Positions 1-5,179 of a stretch of DNA of 5,179 nt are shown here, piece after piece; position 1 is the first letter of the stretch, and every line of letters begins with the position of its first letter. The stretch is taken from assembly GCA_017629395.1 (NCBI GenBank), contig JAGBXH010000077.1, positions 1-5,179 on the forward strand, in the 5' to 3' direction. Source of the stretch: Clostridia bacterium (GTDB lineage Bacteria; Bacillota; Clostridia; Oscillospirales; CAG-272). A model generated the notes under the pieces. That model did not search any database. It was not told the origin of the DNA and saw nothing but the letters and a program-made list of their open reading frames with translations. A program made the position numbers and the translations under genes.

Positions 1-105
1 ACGCATATGATCGTCAGCCGCGGCATCGGGCAGAGCTCGTTCCCGCTGCGATTCAACAACCGCCCCGAGCTGGTCATCATCACGCTTGGCGGCACGGACA
101 AATAA
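1..105 (+). CDS. C-terminal end of a probable calcineurin-like metallophosphoesterase (partial)
   Basis: Reading frame 1 is open from the first base to a TAA at 103-105, giving the last 34 residues of a protein whose start lies outside the window. The tail contains V-S-R-G-I-G, then F-P-L-R-F, then N-R-P-E-L and a hydrophobic end. This matches the usual C-terminus of YkuE/YaeI-like calcineurin-fold phosphoesterases, where the S-R-G-x-G and R-P-E pieces form the last strands beside the metal site. Members of that family hydrolyse phosphate esters, often of membrane lipids, with two metal ions. The metal-binding motifs themselves are not in the window, so the call rests on the tail alone. The next gene starts 14 bases after the stop and is probably in the same operon. 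Confidence 0.65.
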   Translation, partial: THMIVSRGIGQSSFPLRFNNRPELVIITLGGTDK

Positions 106-107
106 AT

Positions 108-113
108 AAGGAG
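108..113 (+). promoter_or_regulatory. Ribosome binding site of the metallo-beta-lactamase-fold gene
   Basis: AAGGAG lies six bases before the ATG at 120. It sits directly after the stop codon of the upstream gene and supports the chosen start. Confidence 0.8.
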
Positions 114-119
114 CGACTT

Positions 120-947
120 ATGGCTAAGCTGCATTTTTTGAAATCGGTCACCGATACCATCAACACCTCGTTTATCATTGAATCAAACGGCACGCTGATC
201 GTCTTTGACGGTGGCTTTGAGAGCGAGGAGCCTTATCTGTACGAATATCTCAAAGGCTTGGGCGGACACGTCAAGGCTTGGTTTCTGACACACTTCCACG
301 ACGACCATTTCGGTTGCTTTCTGACCATGCTGCAAAAGCACCCCGATATCACCGTGGACGAGGTCTGCTACAACTTCCCGCCCGACGAGTATCTCGTGCG
401 CTGGGAGCCAAAGCAAAGCCACAATCCCACCGAAGTATGGCTCTCGCTGTTCCGCGAGGCGATTGCTGCGCGCAACATCCCTGTCGTGACCGCGACGGTT
501 GGTGATGTGTACGCGTTTGACGGGGGCAACGTGACCGTGCGCGTGCTGCGCACCTATAACACCGCGTTCAATTACATCAACAATTCCTCGACCGTATTCC
601 GCGTTGAGGTCGATGGCAAGAGCATTCTGTTCCTTGGCGACCTTGAGCCGGACGGCGGCCACGAACTGATTGAAACCGTGGATCACGCACTATTGAAGGC
701 GGATTACGTGCAGATGGCGCATCACGGTCAGGGCGGCGTGGAAAAAGAGGTTTACGAGGTCGTAAAACCCACCTATTGCCTGTGGCCCACCCCCTCGTGG
801 TTGTGGGACAACATGGGCCCGGGCGGCTACGACACGGGAGCTTTTCGCACTGTGATCGTGCGCGGTTGGATCTCTTCCCTCCGCTGTGTCAAAAAGCATT
901 ACCGCATGACCGAGGGCACGCAGGTCATTGATCTGGCAGCGGATTAA
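120..947 (+). CDS. Metallo-beta-lactamase-fold hydrolase, ComEC C-terminal-domain-like, stand-alone
   Basis: A complete 275-residue protein with no signal peptide or membrane segment, so probably cytoplasmic. The metal-binding signature T-H-F-H-D-D-H is at residues 57-63 (H58, H60, D62, H63). F-L-G-D-L-E is at 171-176, with D174 a likely bridging metal ligand, and A-H-H-G at 200-203 supplies a late histidine. The N-terminal N-T-S-F-I-I and I-V-F-D-G-G strands fit the first sheet of the fold. The A-H-H-G block and the overall layout resemble the hydrolase domain found at the end of ComEC/Rec2 proteins, but the membrane channel part of ComEC is absent. The substrate cannot be read from the sequence; nucleotide or phosphodiester substrates are plausible by family. 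The start is supported by AAGGAG. It follows the probable phosphoesterase gene by 14 bases and ends just before a terminator. Confidence 0.9.
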   Translation: MAKLHFLKSVTDTINTSFIIESNGTLIVFDGGFESEEPYLYEYLKGLGGHVKAWFLTHFHDDHFGCFLTMLQKHPDITVDEVCYNFPPDEYLVRWEPKQSHNPTEVWLSLFREAIAARNIPVVTATVGDVYAFDGGNVTVRVLRTYNTAFNYINNSSTVFRVEVDGKSILFLGDLEPDGGHELIETVDHALLKADYVQMAHHGQGGVEKEVYEVVKPTYCLWPTPSWLWDNMGPGGYDTGAFRTVIVRGWISSLRCVKKHYRMTEGTQVIDLAAD

Positions 948-959
948 ATCACACAAATC

Positions 960-972
960 ATACGTAACGTAT
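960..972. repeat. Short palindrome next to a dispersed-type repeat
   Basis: ATACGT-A-ACGTAT is a perfect dyad with six-base arms around one central base, 12 bases after the stop of the metallo-beta-lactamase-fold gene. It abuts the hairpin at 973-998 and may be the left part of the same repeat unit. No function can be assigned. Confidence 0.4.
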
Positions 973-998
973 CGTAGGGGCGATCAGTGATCGCCCGC
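973..998. repeat. GTAGGGGCGATC-type palindromic intergenic repeat
   Basis: The core at 978-996 is a perfect dyad: GGGCGATCA, one base, TGATCGCCC. It is flanked by CGTAG on the left and GC on the right. From memory, short elements of the form CGTAGGGGC-(variable palindrome)-GCCCGC occur many times in intergenic regions of gut Clostridia genomes; this was not checked here. It lies between two convergent genes, where it could also add to termination or mRNA stability, but it has no T-run of its own. Confidence 0.5.
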
Positions 999-1008
999 TC
1001 GAAATCAA

Positions 1009-1040
1009 AAACGGCGGTGATCCGAGGATCACCGCCGTTT
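1009..1040. terminator. Bidirectional intrinsic terminator between convergent operons
   Basis: AAACGGCGGTGATCC pairs perfectly with GGATCACCGCCGTTT (15-base arms) around a two-base GA loop. On the + strand the stem is followed by TTTCTTTG, which would stop the phosphoesterase/metallo-hydrolase operon. On the - strand it is followed by TTTTTGATTTC, which would stop the leftward operon ending at 1050. The position, exactly between converging stop codons, fits this dual role. Confidence 0.85.
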
Positions 1041-1049
1041 CTTTGTGCC

Positions 1050-2069
1050 TTATTTCATTTTCTCCATGTCGGTCGCGTAGCACCATTCGCCTCCGATCAG
1101 GCGTCCAAAGAGGTATTTATTACTTGCAGATTCGCAATGCACGTACAGCTTGCCGTTCACAAACGCCAGCTCTTCGGACATGGGCGCGATCTTATGATCC
1201 TTGATCAAGGATGCGCTGTCCATGGCGTAAAGCGGTACCGTAGTACCCATCACCGTAGTCGTTCCCTGCTCTTCCAGGCGCGTCAGATCGTACTCCAAAA
1301 TGTGCGAGAACGCCACGCTCCACGAGGTAGATACGTAAGCGCGGTCACCGTAAAAGCACATTCCCTGCACCTGCTTTGGAATACTGTACGCCCTGAGCGG
1401 CACGGGGGAAATACCAAGCTCCGCAGTTTCATCCAAGGCAAAATCCACCGCCAACGCATAATGGACGTCCCCTGCCTTGGTGGTCACGTGGTGCGAGGGC
1501 AGCGTGGGATACACCTCCGCGCGGTAAAATTCGCCTACCGTCAAAACACCGTCGTGAATGGTCAGACACGAGGGAGTGACGTAATCATCCTCGGAAGCGG
1601 ACAACGGGATATTGCCAAGGCAACGAATGGAAGCGCCGTACTCGGCTGCCATGATCTCTGCGTAGGAATATACGTTCAAGGGCTCATGCTCGCCCGAAAC
1701 GTACACAAAATCCCCATTTTTGGCAACACCGCAGCCGTGGCCTTCAAACGCCGAACCGTCCTTATTTTGCAAAACGACCTTTTGCAGGCATTCCCCGGTT
1801 TCAGCATCCACCACGTAAACGGGCGACGCTCCGCCTGCGGAAAAGTAGCCGCTGAGCAAAAAGACCTTCTCTTCCTCACAATAATGCATGCCCTGCGGCA
1901 CGTAGCCTTCTTTAATATCGGGAATGACGAACGCCTTTTCCGAGGCAGCATAATAGTCCGCCACAGACAGCTTGTAATAGCCTATGCCACCGGCAAGCAT
2001 CAAGCCGAGCAGCGCAATCAGGCTGCCAAGTGCTATTAACACAATGATCAAAGTTTTTTTGTTTTTCAT
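1050..2069 (-). CDS. Membrane-anchored probable beta-propeller protein, function unknown
   Basis: A 339-residue protein from the ATG at 2069. This ATG overlaps the upstream stop as ATGA, so it is preferred over the TTG eight codons earlier, which has no ribosome binding site. Lysines at 2, 4 and 5 precede a single hydrophobic segment (about residues 6-31), an N-terminal anchor with the rest outside the cell. The outer part has repeated short strand-turn-strand units: V-P-Q-G-M at 57-61, L-L-S-G-Y at 71-75, V-Y-V-V-D-A-E-T-G at 84-92, G-H-G-C-G-V-A at 110-116 and F-V-Y-V-S-G at 121-126, with similar units later. Such V-Y-V-V-D-x-x-T-G units are typical of six- or seven-bladed propellers. There are no obvious catalytic residues, so a binding or sensing role is as likely as an enzymatic one. 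It is the third gene of the operon and depends on coupling, since only a weak purine stretch precedes its start. Confidence 0.8.
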   Translation of the reverse strand: MKNKKTLIIVLIALGSLIALLGLMLAGGIGYYKLSVADYYAASEKAFVIPDIKEGYVPQGMHYCEEEKVFLLSGYFSAGGASPVYVVDAETGECLQKVVLQNKDGSAFEGHGCGVAKNGDFVYVSGEHEPLNVYSYAEIMAAEYGASIRCLGNIPLSASEDDYVTPSCLTIHDGVLTVGEFYRAEVYPTLPSHHVTTKAGDVHYALAVDFALDETAELGISPVPLRAYSIPKQVQGMCFYGDRAYVSTSWSVAFSHILEYDLTRLEEQGTTTVMGTTVPLYAMDSASLIKDHKIAPMSEELAFVNGKLYVHCESASNKYLFGRLIGGEWCYATDMEKMK

Positions 2070-2953
2070 ATTTTTTCTTTCATTACATACCAAGAAGGTA
2101 GCGTTTTTTTCATGTTTTCATACCACACCAGCACCTCTGCCTGCTGCGCTCTCATAACCTCAATTTCCTTTTCTCCAAACAGAATAGCCCACGGCAGGGA
2201 GCTGAGTGTGTTGGAACAGATATACAAGGCAAGCAGTTGCCAGAATTCCGGCGGTACTTTCCCTTCAAAATATCCGTCCACCATACCCGATGCAAAATGC
2301 GGGGCTGCCTGCGCACACCAAACGATACGGTTGAATTCCTCCCAAGGGTCACCATAGTCATCACGGTCAAAATCAATGATGGTCAGCGTCCCCTGCGCGT
2401 CTATCATCATGTTGCCGATGTGATAATCACCGTGCTGATAAGTCTGGGGGCGGCTGTCAAGCAAATGGCGGTGACCGGCAATATAGTCCAGCATTTCTGC
2501 GTCCCCGTGCTCGTATTTAAGCGGGCATTCCGCATACATTTTGATTTTTCGGTCGATTTTGGCATTAAACCTATCACTCCATGCAAGGATGCCCTCGGGC
2601 GCAGGAATGGTATGAATGCGCGCAAGGACTTTGCCTGCATCAAGTCCGTATGCATACTGCCTCGCGGGTGTCAACTTTTGGATATACGGCTCTGCATCCT
2701 CGCCCTCAATAAAGGATTGCAAGGAATAAAAGCCCTGCTCGCAAAGCCCGCATTCAATGGGCAGACACATGGGAATGCCCAGCTCTGCCACCCTTTGCAT
2801 TTGCGTAAACTCTCGCTTTTTGCGCTCTGCGCGCTCAATGGATGAGATGCGCAGCAGGTATTTTTGCCCGTCAGCCGTCAAGGCACAGTATTTCTTGTCC
2901 CCCGACCAACCCTTTTCGATAGGCGTTGTTTGAACAATTTTTTCGTAGATCAT
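2066..2953 (-). CDS. APH-family (aminoglycoside/choline kinase-like) phosphotransferase
   Basis: A 295-residue cytoplasmic kinase-fold protein from the ATG at 2953. Longer in-frame versions reach 3010, but this ATG overlaps the upstream stop as ATGA and has GGAAAG four bases before it. The nucleotide-loop region is E-K-G-W-S-G-D-K-K-Y at 13-22. The catalytic loop is H-G-D-Y-H-I-G-N at 174-181, with D176 as the base and N181 as a metal ligand. The metal-binding I-D-F-D-R-D-D-Y-G-D-P-W is at 193-204, with D194 as the ligand. These are the standard motifs of the APH family, which transfers phosphate from ATP or GTP to hydroxyls of aminoglycosides, macrolides, choline, homoserine or sugars. The substrate cannot be told from the motifs; a metabolic or unknown small molecule is as likely as an antibiotic. 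It is the middle gene of the operon, and its stop overlaps the next start by four bases. Confidence 0.88.
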   Translation of the reverse strand: MIYEKIVQTTPIEKGWSGDKKYCALTADGQKYLLRISSIERAERKKREFTQMQRVAELGIPMCLPIECGLCEQGFYSLQSFIEGEDAEPYIQKLTPARQYAYGLDAGKVLARIHTIPAPEGILAWSDRFNAKIDRKIKMYAECPLKYEHGDAEMLDYIAGHRHLLDSRPQTYQHGDYHIGNMMIDAQGTLTIIDFDRDDYGDPWEEFNRIVWCAQAAPHFASGMVDGYFEGKVPPEFWQLLALYICSNTLSSLPWAILFGEKEIEVMRAQQAEVLVWYENMKKTLPSWYVMKEKI

Positions 2954-3804
2954 TCGTCTTTCCACAGCGTAATGGCAGGCAGCAGATCTCCGCCGCCAAA
3001 GGAATGCCAAGCGACTACGCGCTCCTGCTCGGGGATATAAAGCAAAAACTGCCCGAACGCGCCGCCCTTGCCGTATGCCTTACCGCTGCAGATATTATGG
3101 AACTCATAGCCGCGTCTGCGCGTGATGTCACACCACTCCTCGGACAGAATGCGCTCACCGTTCCACACGCCGCCGCGCAAATACAGCTCGCCCAGCTTTG
3201 CCATATCCTCGGTGTAGATGTAAAGTCCCGTTGCGCCCATGGGATAGCCGTAGGGGCACTTGCTCCACGCCATTTCGCGATAGCCAAGCGGATAGAACAG
3301 ACGCTTCCAAAGGAAATCGTCCAGCTTTTCCCCGCTCTTTTTGCTGACCACGCGCGAGAGCAGATAGTATGCAGCATCGCTGTACGCGCCCTTGGTGCCC
3401 GGCACAAAGTTCAGCTTGGTCTTGAACAGATAGGTCAGATAGTCGTCCGTGCCCAGCGTGCTTGCGTCAATGGCATCAATATCAAGATATCCCTCGAAAA
3501 AGCCGCAGCCGTGCACCATGGCGTGATGCACGGTCATGTGCTGCCATTTTTCGTCCATGCCATCGGGCAGCTCGTCCGCAAAGATGTCCACAATACGCTC
3601 GTCAAGATCTATCATGCCCTGATCGTACAGCATACCGATTGCGGTTACGACAAAGGACTTGGCTACCGAGTAGCTGTTCTGGCAAGCGTTACCCGCGCTC
3701 AGCGTGGCGGTTTCGATCTTGCCCTTATGTATTTCGGTGATTTTATAAAACGTACCGCCGACGCGCGCCGCCTCGGCACACAGCATATTCAGGTATTGAC
3801 TCAT
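2950..3804 (-). CDS. Serine hydrolase of the class C beta-lactamase/penicillin-binding-protein fold, cytoplasmic
   Basis: A 284-residue protein with the S-x-x-K nucleophile motif as Y-S-V-A-K at 45-49 (S46, K49). The Tyr motif is Y-S-D at 141-143, where family members mostly have Y-x-N, and H267-S-F-G-G-G probably stands for the third H/K-x-G motif. The conserved shoulder Q-G-M-I-D-L-D-E at 62-69 and M-T-V-H-H-A-M at 90-96 are typical of the COG1680-type family. There is no signal peptide, so it should act inside the cell. This makes defence against external beta-lactams unlikely and an esterase, amidase or peptidase role more likely. GGAGG at 3812-3816 lies seven bases before the ATG at 3804. 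It is the first full gene of the leftward operon, and its TGA overlaps the kinase ATG. Confidence 0.9.
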   Translation of the reverse strand: MSQYLNMLCAEAARVGGTFYKITEIHKGKIETATLSAGNACQNSYSVAKSFVVTAIGMLYDQGMIDLDERIVDIFADELPDGMDEKWQHMTVHHAMVHGCGFFEGYLDIDAIDASTLGTDDYLTYLFKTKLNFVPGTKGAYSDAAYYLLSRVVSKKSGEKLDDFLWKRLFYPLGYREMAWSKCPYGYPMGATGLYIYTEDMAKLGELYLRGGVWNGERILSEEWCDITRRRGYEFHNICSGKAYGKGGAFGQFLLYIPEQERVVAWHSFGGGDLLPAITLWKDE

Positions 3805-3821
3805 ATCAAAGCCTCCGTCAT
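3801..3821 (-). CDS. Possible six-codon leader ORF (MTEALI) overlapping the hydrolase start
   Basis: ATG at 3821 opens six codons and stops at a TGA (3803-3801) that overlaps the hydrolase ATG as ATGA, the same geometry as the two downstream junctions. AAGGAG at 3828-3833 is six bases before this ATG. Against it, the -10 element at 3836-3841 would place the transcript start at about 3828-3831, inside that AAGGAG, so the ORF may be translated poorly or without a full binding site. The peptide has no attenuator-like codon run. It could also be chance. Confidence 0.3.
   Translation of the reverse strand: MTEALI
3812..3816 (-). promoter_or_regulatory. Ribosome binding site of the serine hydrolase gene
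   Basis: GGAGG on the - strand, seven bases before the ATG at 3804. It lies inside the possible leader ORF, so ribosomes on one would compete with or feed the other. Confidence 0.8.
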
Positions 3822-3835
3822 TCTAATCTCCTTAT

Positions 3836-3865
3836 ATTATAGCAGATTGCACACTGTAAGCGCAA
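3836..3865 (-). promoter_or_regulatory. Promoter of the hydrolase-kinase-propeller operon (extended -10)
   Basis: On the - strand, TGC-TATAAT (the -10 hexamer at 3836-3841 is a perfect match and is preceded by TGn) with a weak -35, TTGCGC at 3860-3865, 18 bases upstream. An extended -10 with a poor -35 is a common housekeeping-sigma promoter form in Firmicutes. The predicted start of transcription is about 3828-3831, leaving a leader of roughly 25 bases before the hydrolase ATG. Confidence 0.75.
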
Positions 3866-3869
3866 GTGT
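3851..3869. promoter_or_regulatory. Possible operator over the -35 of the leftward promoter
   Basis: ACACT, nine bases, AGTGT: a perfect five-base dyad that encloses the leftward -35 element. A repressor here would block the operon. The arms are short, so chance is a real alternative. Confidence 0.25.
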
Positions 3870-3889
3870 TTTTTGCAAATTTGCCAAAA
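3870..3889. promoter_or_regulatory. Near-perfect palindrome between divergent promoters, possible operator
   Basis: TTTTTGCAAATTTGCCAAAA is self-complementary at nine of ten base pairs, with a perfect GCAAATTTGC core at 3875-3884. It sits just upstream of the leftward -35 and 24 bases before the rightward -35 (3914). A dimeric regulator bound here could act on both transcription units. No regulator gene is in the window, and the AT-rich flanks raise the odds of chance. Confidence 0.4.
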
Positions 3890-3913
3890 TTTAATTCCTT
3901 AAATGTATTCTCG

Positions 3914-3943
3914 TTGACACGACAATGCGCTTTGTGATATAAT
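3914..3943 (+). promoter_or_regulatory. Strong promoter of the secreted glycan-active protein
   Basis: TTGACA at 3914-3919 and TATAAT at 3938-3943 both match the sigma-A consensus perfectly. They are 18 bases apart and the -10 is extended by TG at 3935-3936. Transcription should start near 3950, about 20 bases before the ATG. Such a full-consensus promoter would be expected to be strong unless repressed. Confidence 0.88.
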
Positions 3944-3958
3944 GATTTAAGTATTTTC

Positions 3959-3965
3959 AAAGGAG
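3959..3965 (+). promoter_or_regulatory. Ribosome binding site of the secreted glycan-active protein
   Basis: AAAGGAG lies five bases before the ATG at 3971 and fixes the start of this gene. Confidence 0.85.
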
Positions 3966-3970
3966 CTTTT

Positions 3971-5179
3971 ATGAAGATCAAGATGATTATATGCGTGCTT
4001 GTTCTATGCATTACGGCAAGTCTTGCGTCACCCTTTGTTGCATATGCAAACGAGCAGACCATTCTCCCCTCCTGGATATATGATTTTACTGACAGTACAA
4101 TATCGACAGATATGTACAATGGCGGCATTCACGTCACTTGTAATACAATCCACGGATCTCACTCCACTCTCAGCGTCTTTGGCGGGGACCCGCAAATTCC
4201 CTTATTGATCCCCGACATATACGTTAGAAATGCATTGTACCTTTGCATTGAATACAGGACGGATACGTGTGAGCGTGGCGAGATCTACGTAAACCGCAAC
4301 GACGGCGTTTCCATGGGTGAGAGTCCGGAAGCTACGGTCAAATGGAGCTGGAACAACGACGGTGAATGGCACAGACTCATCGTATATTGTGAGGATTGGG
4401 AAAATGCTGAAGACGCAGCCATCACCGCGTTGCGCTTTGACCCTGTTTTGCTTGGCTTGGAGAGCTGCAACGGTGAATCGTTGGATATTCGTTTTCTTGC
4501 CTTTTTCAAGGACGAGCAATCTGCCAAGGATTTTGATCTGGCTGCTTATCAAAAGTATACGCTTGAAAACGGTCCCCTGATCCCCGACGCTATTCGTCCG
4601 CCAAGCTCGCCCTGGCCCGAACCCGAATACAAGGAAATGACCACCCATCCCGATGATAATACCCCCGGCACACTCAAGATCACGCACTCCGAGGACGGCA
4701 AATACGCCACCATCTCTTACGGAGTGGGCGAGGACGCCGTTTCTTATACCGTTCTCAACAACGAGATCAATCTCTTTGGCGGATACGCGGGCACGGACGA
4801 TCTTGGCAGATCACTCTTTGACTCCCTGGAGGTCGGCGCGGTGACCGAGGATCACGAGGTAGGCATCTTCTATTTTCTGTGGCACGGTGAGCACGGTGAT
4901 ACGGGCATTTACAACATGCAGCAGATCATTGATCAAGTGGGCATCCAAGCCGCAAAAGATCCCAACTGCGAGCTGTGGGGCAAGCCTTACGAATGGCATT
5001 GGTGGGGTGAACCGCTTTACGGCTATTATTATGCCGATGATAACTGGGTGGTGCGCAAGCACGTTGAGCTTTTGATAGGTGCAGGCATCGACTTCCTATA
5101 CTTTGATACCACCAACGGCTTTGCATATACGGATAATGCGCTCAAGCTGATGGCGATCCTGCACGACTTCAACAAAATG
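3971..5179 (+). CDS. Secreted modular protein, probable glycoside hydrolase (GH99/GH71-like), 3' end outside window
   Basis: The frame is open for 403 codons to the last base, so the C-terminus is missing. Residues 1-26 form a signal peptide (K2, K4, a hydrophobic core, cleavage after A-Y-A), so the protein is exported. Residues about 35-190 look like a jelly-roll carbohydrate-binding module, beginning W-I-Y-D-F and ending L-D-I-R-F-L-A-F-F at 171-179. A proline-rich linker follows at about 200-235. From about 240, a short strand region leads into V-G-I-F-Y-F-L-W-H-G at 297-306, W-H-W-W-G-E-P-L-Y-G-Y-Y at 342-353, and a helix ending A-G-I-D-F-L-Y-F-D at 371-379. The last pieces resemble the early barrel strands of GH99/GH71-type enzymes, in which a short displayed side chain after 'AGID' lines the active site. 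E347 and D379 are candidate catalytic or binding residues. The exact family and substrate are not recognised. It has its own consensus promoter, divergent from the leftward operon. Confidence 0.8.
   Translation, partial: MKIKMIICVLVLCITASLASPFVAYANEQTILPSWIYDFTDSTISTDMYNGGIHVTCNTIHGSHSTLSVFGGDPQIPLLIPDIYVRNALYLCIEYRTDTCERGEIYVNRNDGVSMGESPEATVKWSWNNDGEWHRLIVYCEDWENAEDAAITALRFDPVLLGLESCNGESLDIRFLAFFKDEQSAKDFDLAAYQKYTLENGPLIPDAIRPPSSPWPEPEYKEMTTHPDDNTPGTLKITHSEDGKYATISYGVGEDAVSYTVLNNEINLFGGYAGTDDLGRSLFDSLEVGAVTEDHEVGIFYFLWHGEHGDTGIYNMQQIIDQVGIQAAKDPNCELWGKPYEWHWWGEPLYGYYYADDNWVVRKHVELLIGAGIDFLYFDTTNGFAYTDNALKLMAILHDFNKM

Noticed and set aside
1009..1040. The long hairpin as a structured RNA or riboswitch
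   Set aside because: It is a simple perfect stem with a two-base loop, placed between two convergent stop codons and flanked by T-runs on both sides. A terminator explains it fully.
987..2039. A 350-codon open frame on the + strand across the propeller gene
   Set aside because: It is antisense to a gene with a good anchor segment, coupled start and propeller units. It begins inside the palindromic repeat, and its product is a His/Arg/Val-rich sequence with no motif. No ribosome binding site was seen.
2237..2845. A 202-codon open frame on the + strand across the kinase gene
   Set aside because: It is antisense to the kinase catalytic motifs, with no ribosome binding site and no family resemblance.
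2066..3804. Reading the hydrolase plus kinase pair as an antibiotic resistance cassette
   Set aside because: The hydrolase has no export signal, the kinase motifs are common to many non-resistance kinases, and there is no mobile element, integron site or resistance regulator nearby.
2926..3894. A 322-codon open frame on the + strand across the serine hydrolase gene
   Set aside because: It runs opposite a gene with S-x-x-K and other family motifs and crosses both the operon promoter and the kinase junction. It shows no recognisable domain and is explained as a shadow of a codon-biased gene.
3832..4128. A 98-codon open frame on the - strand across the divergent promoter region
   Set aside because: It overlaps the signal peptide region of the secreted protein and both promoters, and has no motif or ribosome binding site.
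4202..4687. A 161-codon open frame on the - strand inside the secreted protein gene
   Set aside because: It is opposite a gene that has a consensus promoter, ribosome binding site, signal peptide and continuous domain structure. It is a shadow frame.

Overview
This window looks like a piece of a chromosome from an uncultured, probably gut-associated Clostridia-type Firmicute. That placement is an inference. It rests on strong AGGAGG-type ribosome binding sites, two promoters with TGnTATAAT extended -10 elements, a G+C content that looks to be around 50%, and the protein styles seen (a Gram-positive-like secreted glycan-active protein and small single-domain hydrolases). There is no rRNA, tRNA, CRISPR array, transposase or phage gene.

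Left part (1-947, + strand): the last 34 codons of a probable calcineurin-like metallophosphoesterase are followed 14 bases later by a complete metallo-beta-lactamase-fold hydrolase (275 aa). The two are probably cotranscribed. Between this pair and the next, convergent operon (948-1049) lie a small palindromic element and a long, nearly loop-free hairpin that can terminate transcription from both sides.

Middle part (1050-3821, - strand): a compact operon reads leftward. Its order is a cytoplasmic serine hydrolase of the beta-lactamase/penicillin-binding-protein fold (284 aa), an APH-type small-molecule kinase (295 aa), and a membrane-anchored protein that is probably a beta-propeller (339 aa). 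Both gene junctions are 4-base ATGA overlaps, which fix the start codons of the second and third genes and imply translational coupling. A six-codon mini-ORF just before the first gene ends in a third ATGA overlap.

Right part (3822-5179): a 149-base intergenic region (3822-3970) holds two divergent promoters and, between their -35 elements, a near-perfect 20-base palindrome that could be a shared operator. Rightward from it runs a secreted modular protein (403 codons, open at the window edge). It has a signal peptide, an N-terminal carbohydrate-binding-like beta-sandwich, a proline-rich linker, and the beginning of a catalytic-looking domain reminiscent of GH99/GH71-type glycoside hydrolases.

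The divergent arrangement suggests, but does not prove, that the glycan-active protein and the hydrolase-kinase-propeller operon are regulated together. I did not find clear evidence of a new defence or mobile system. The least explained items are the coupled three-gene operon and the unassigned secreted enzyme.
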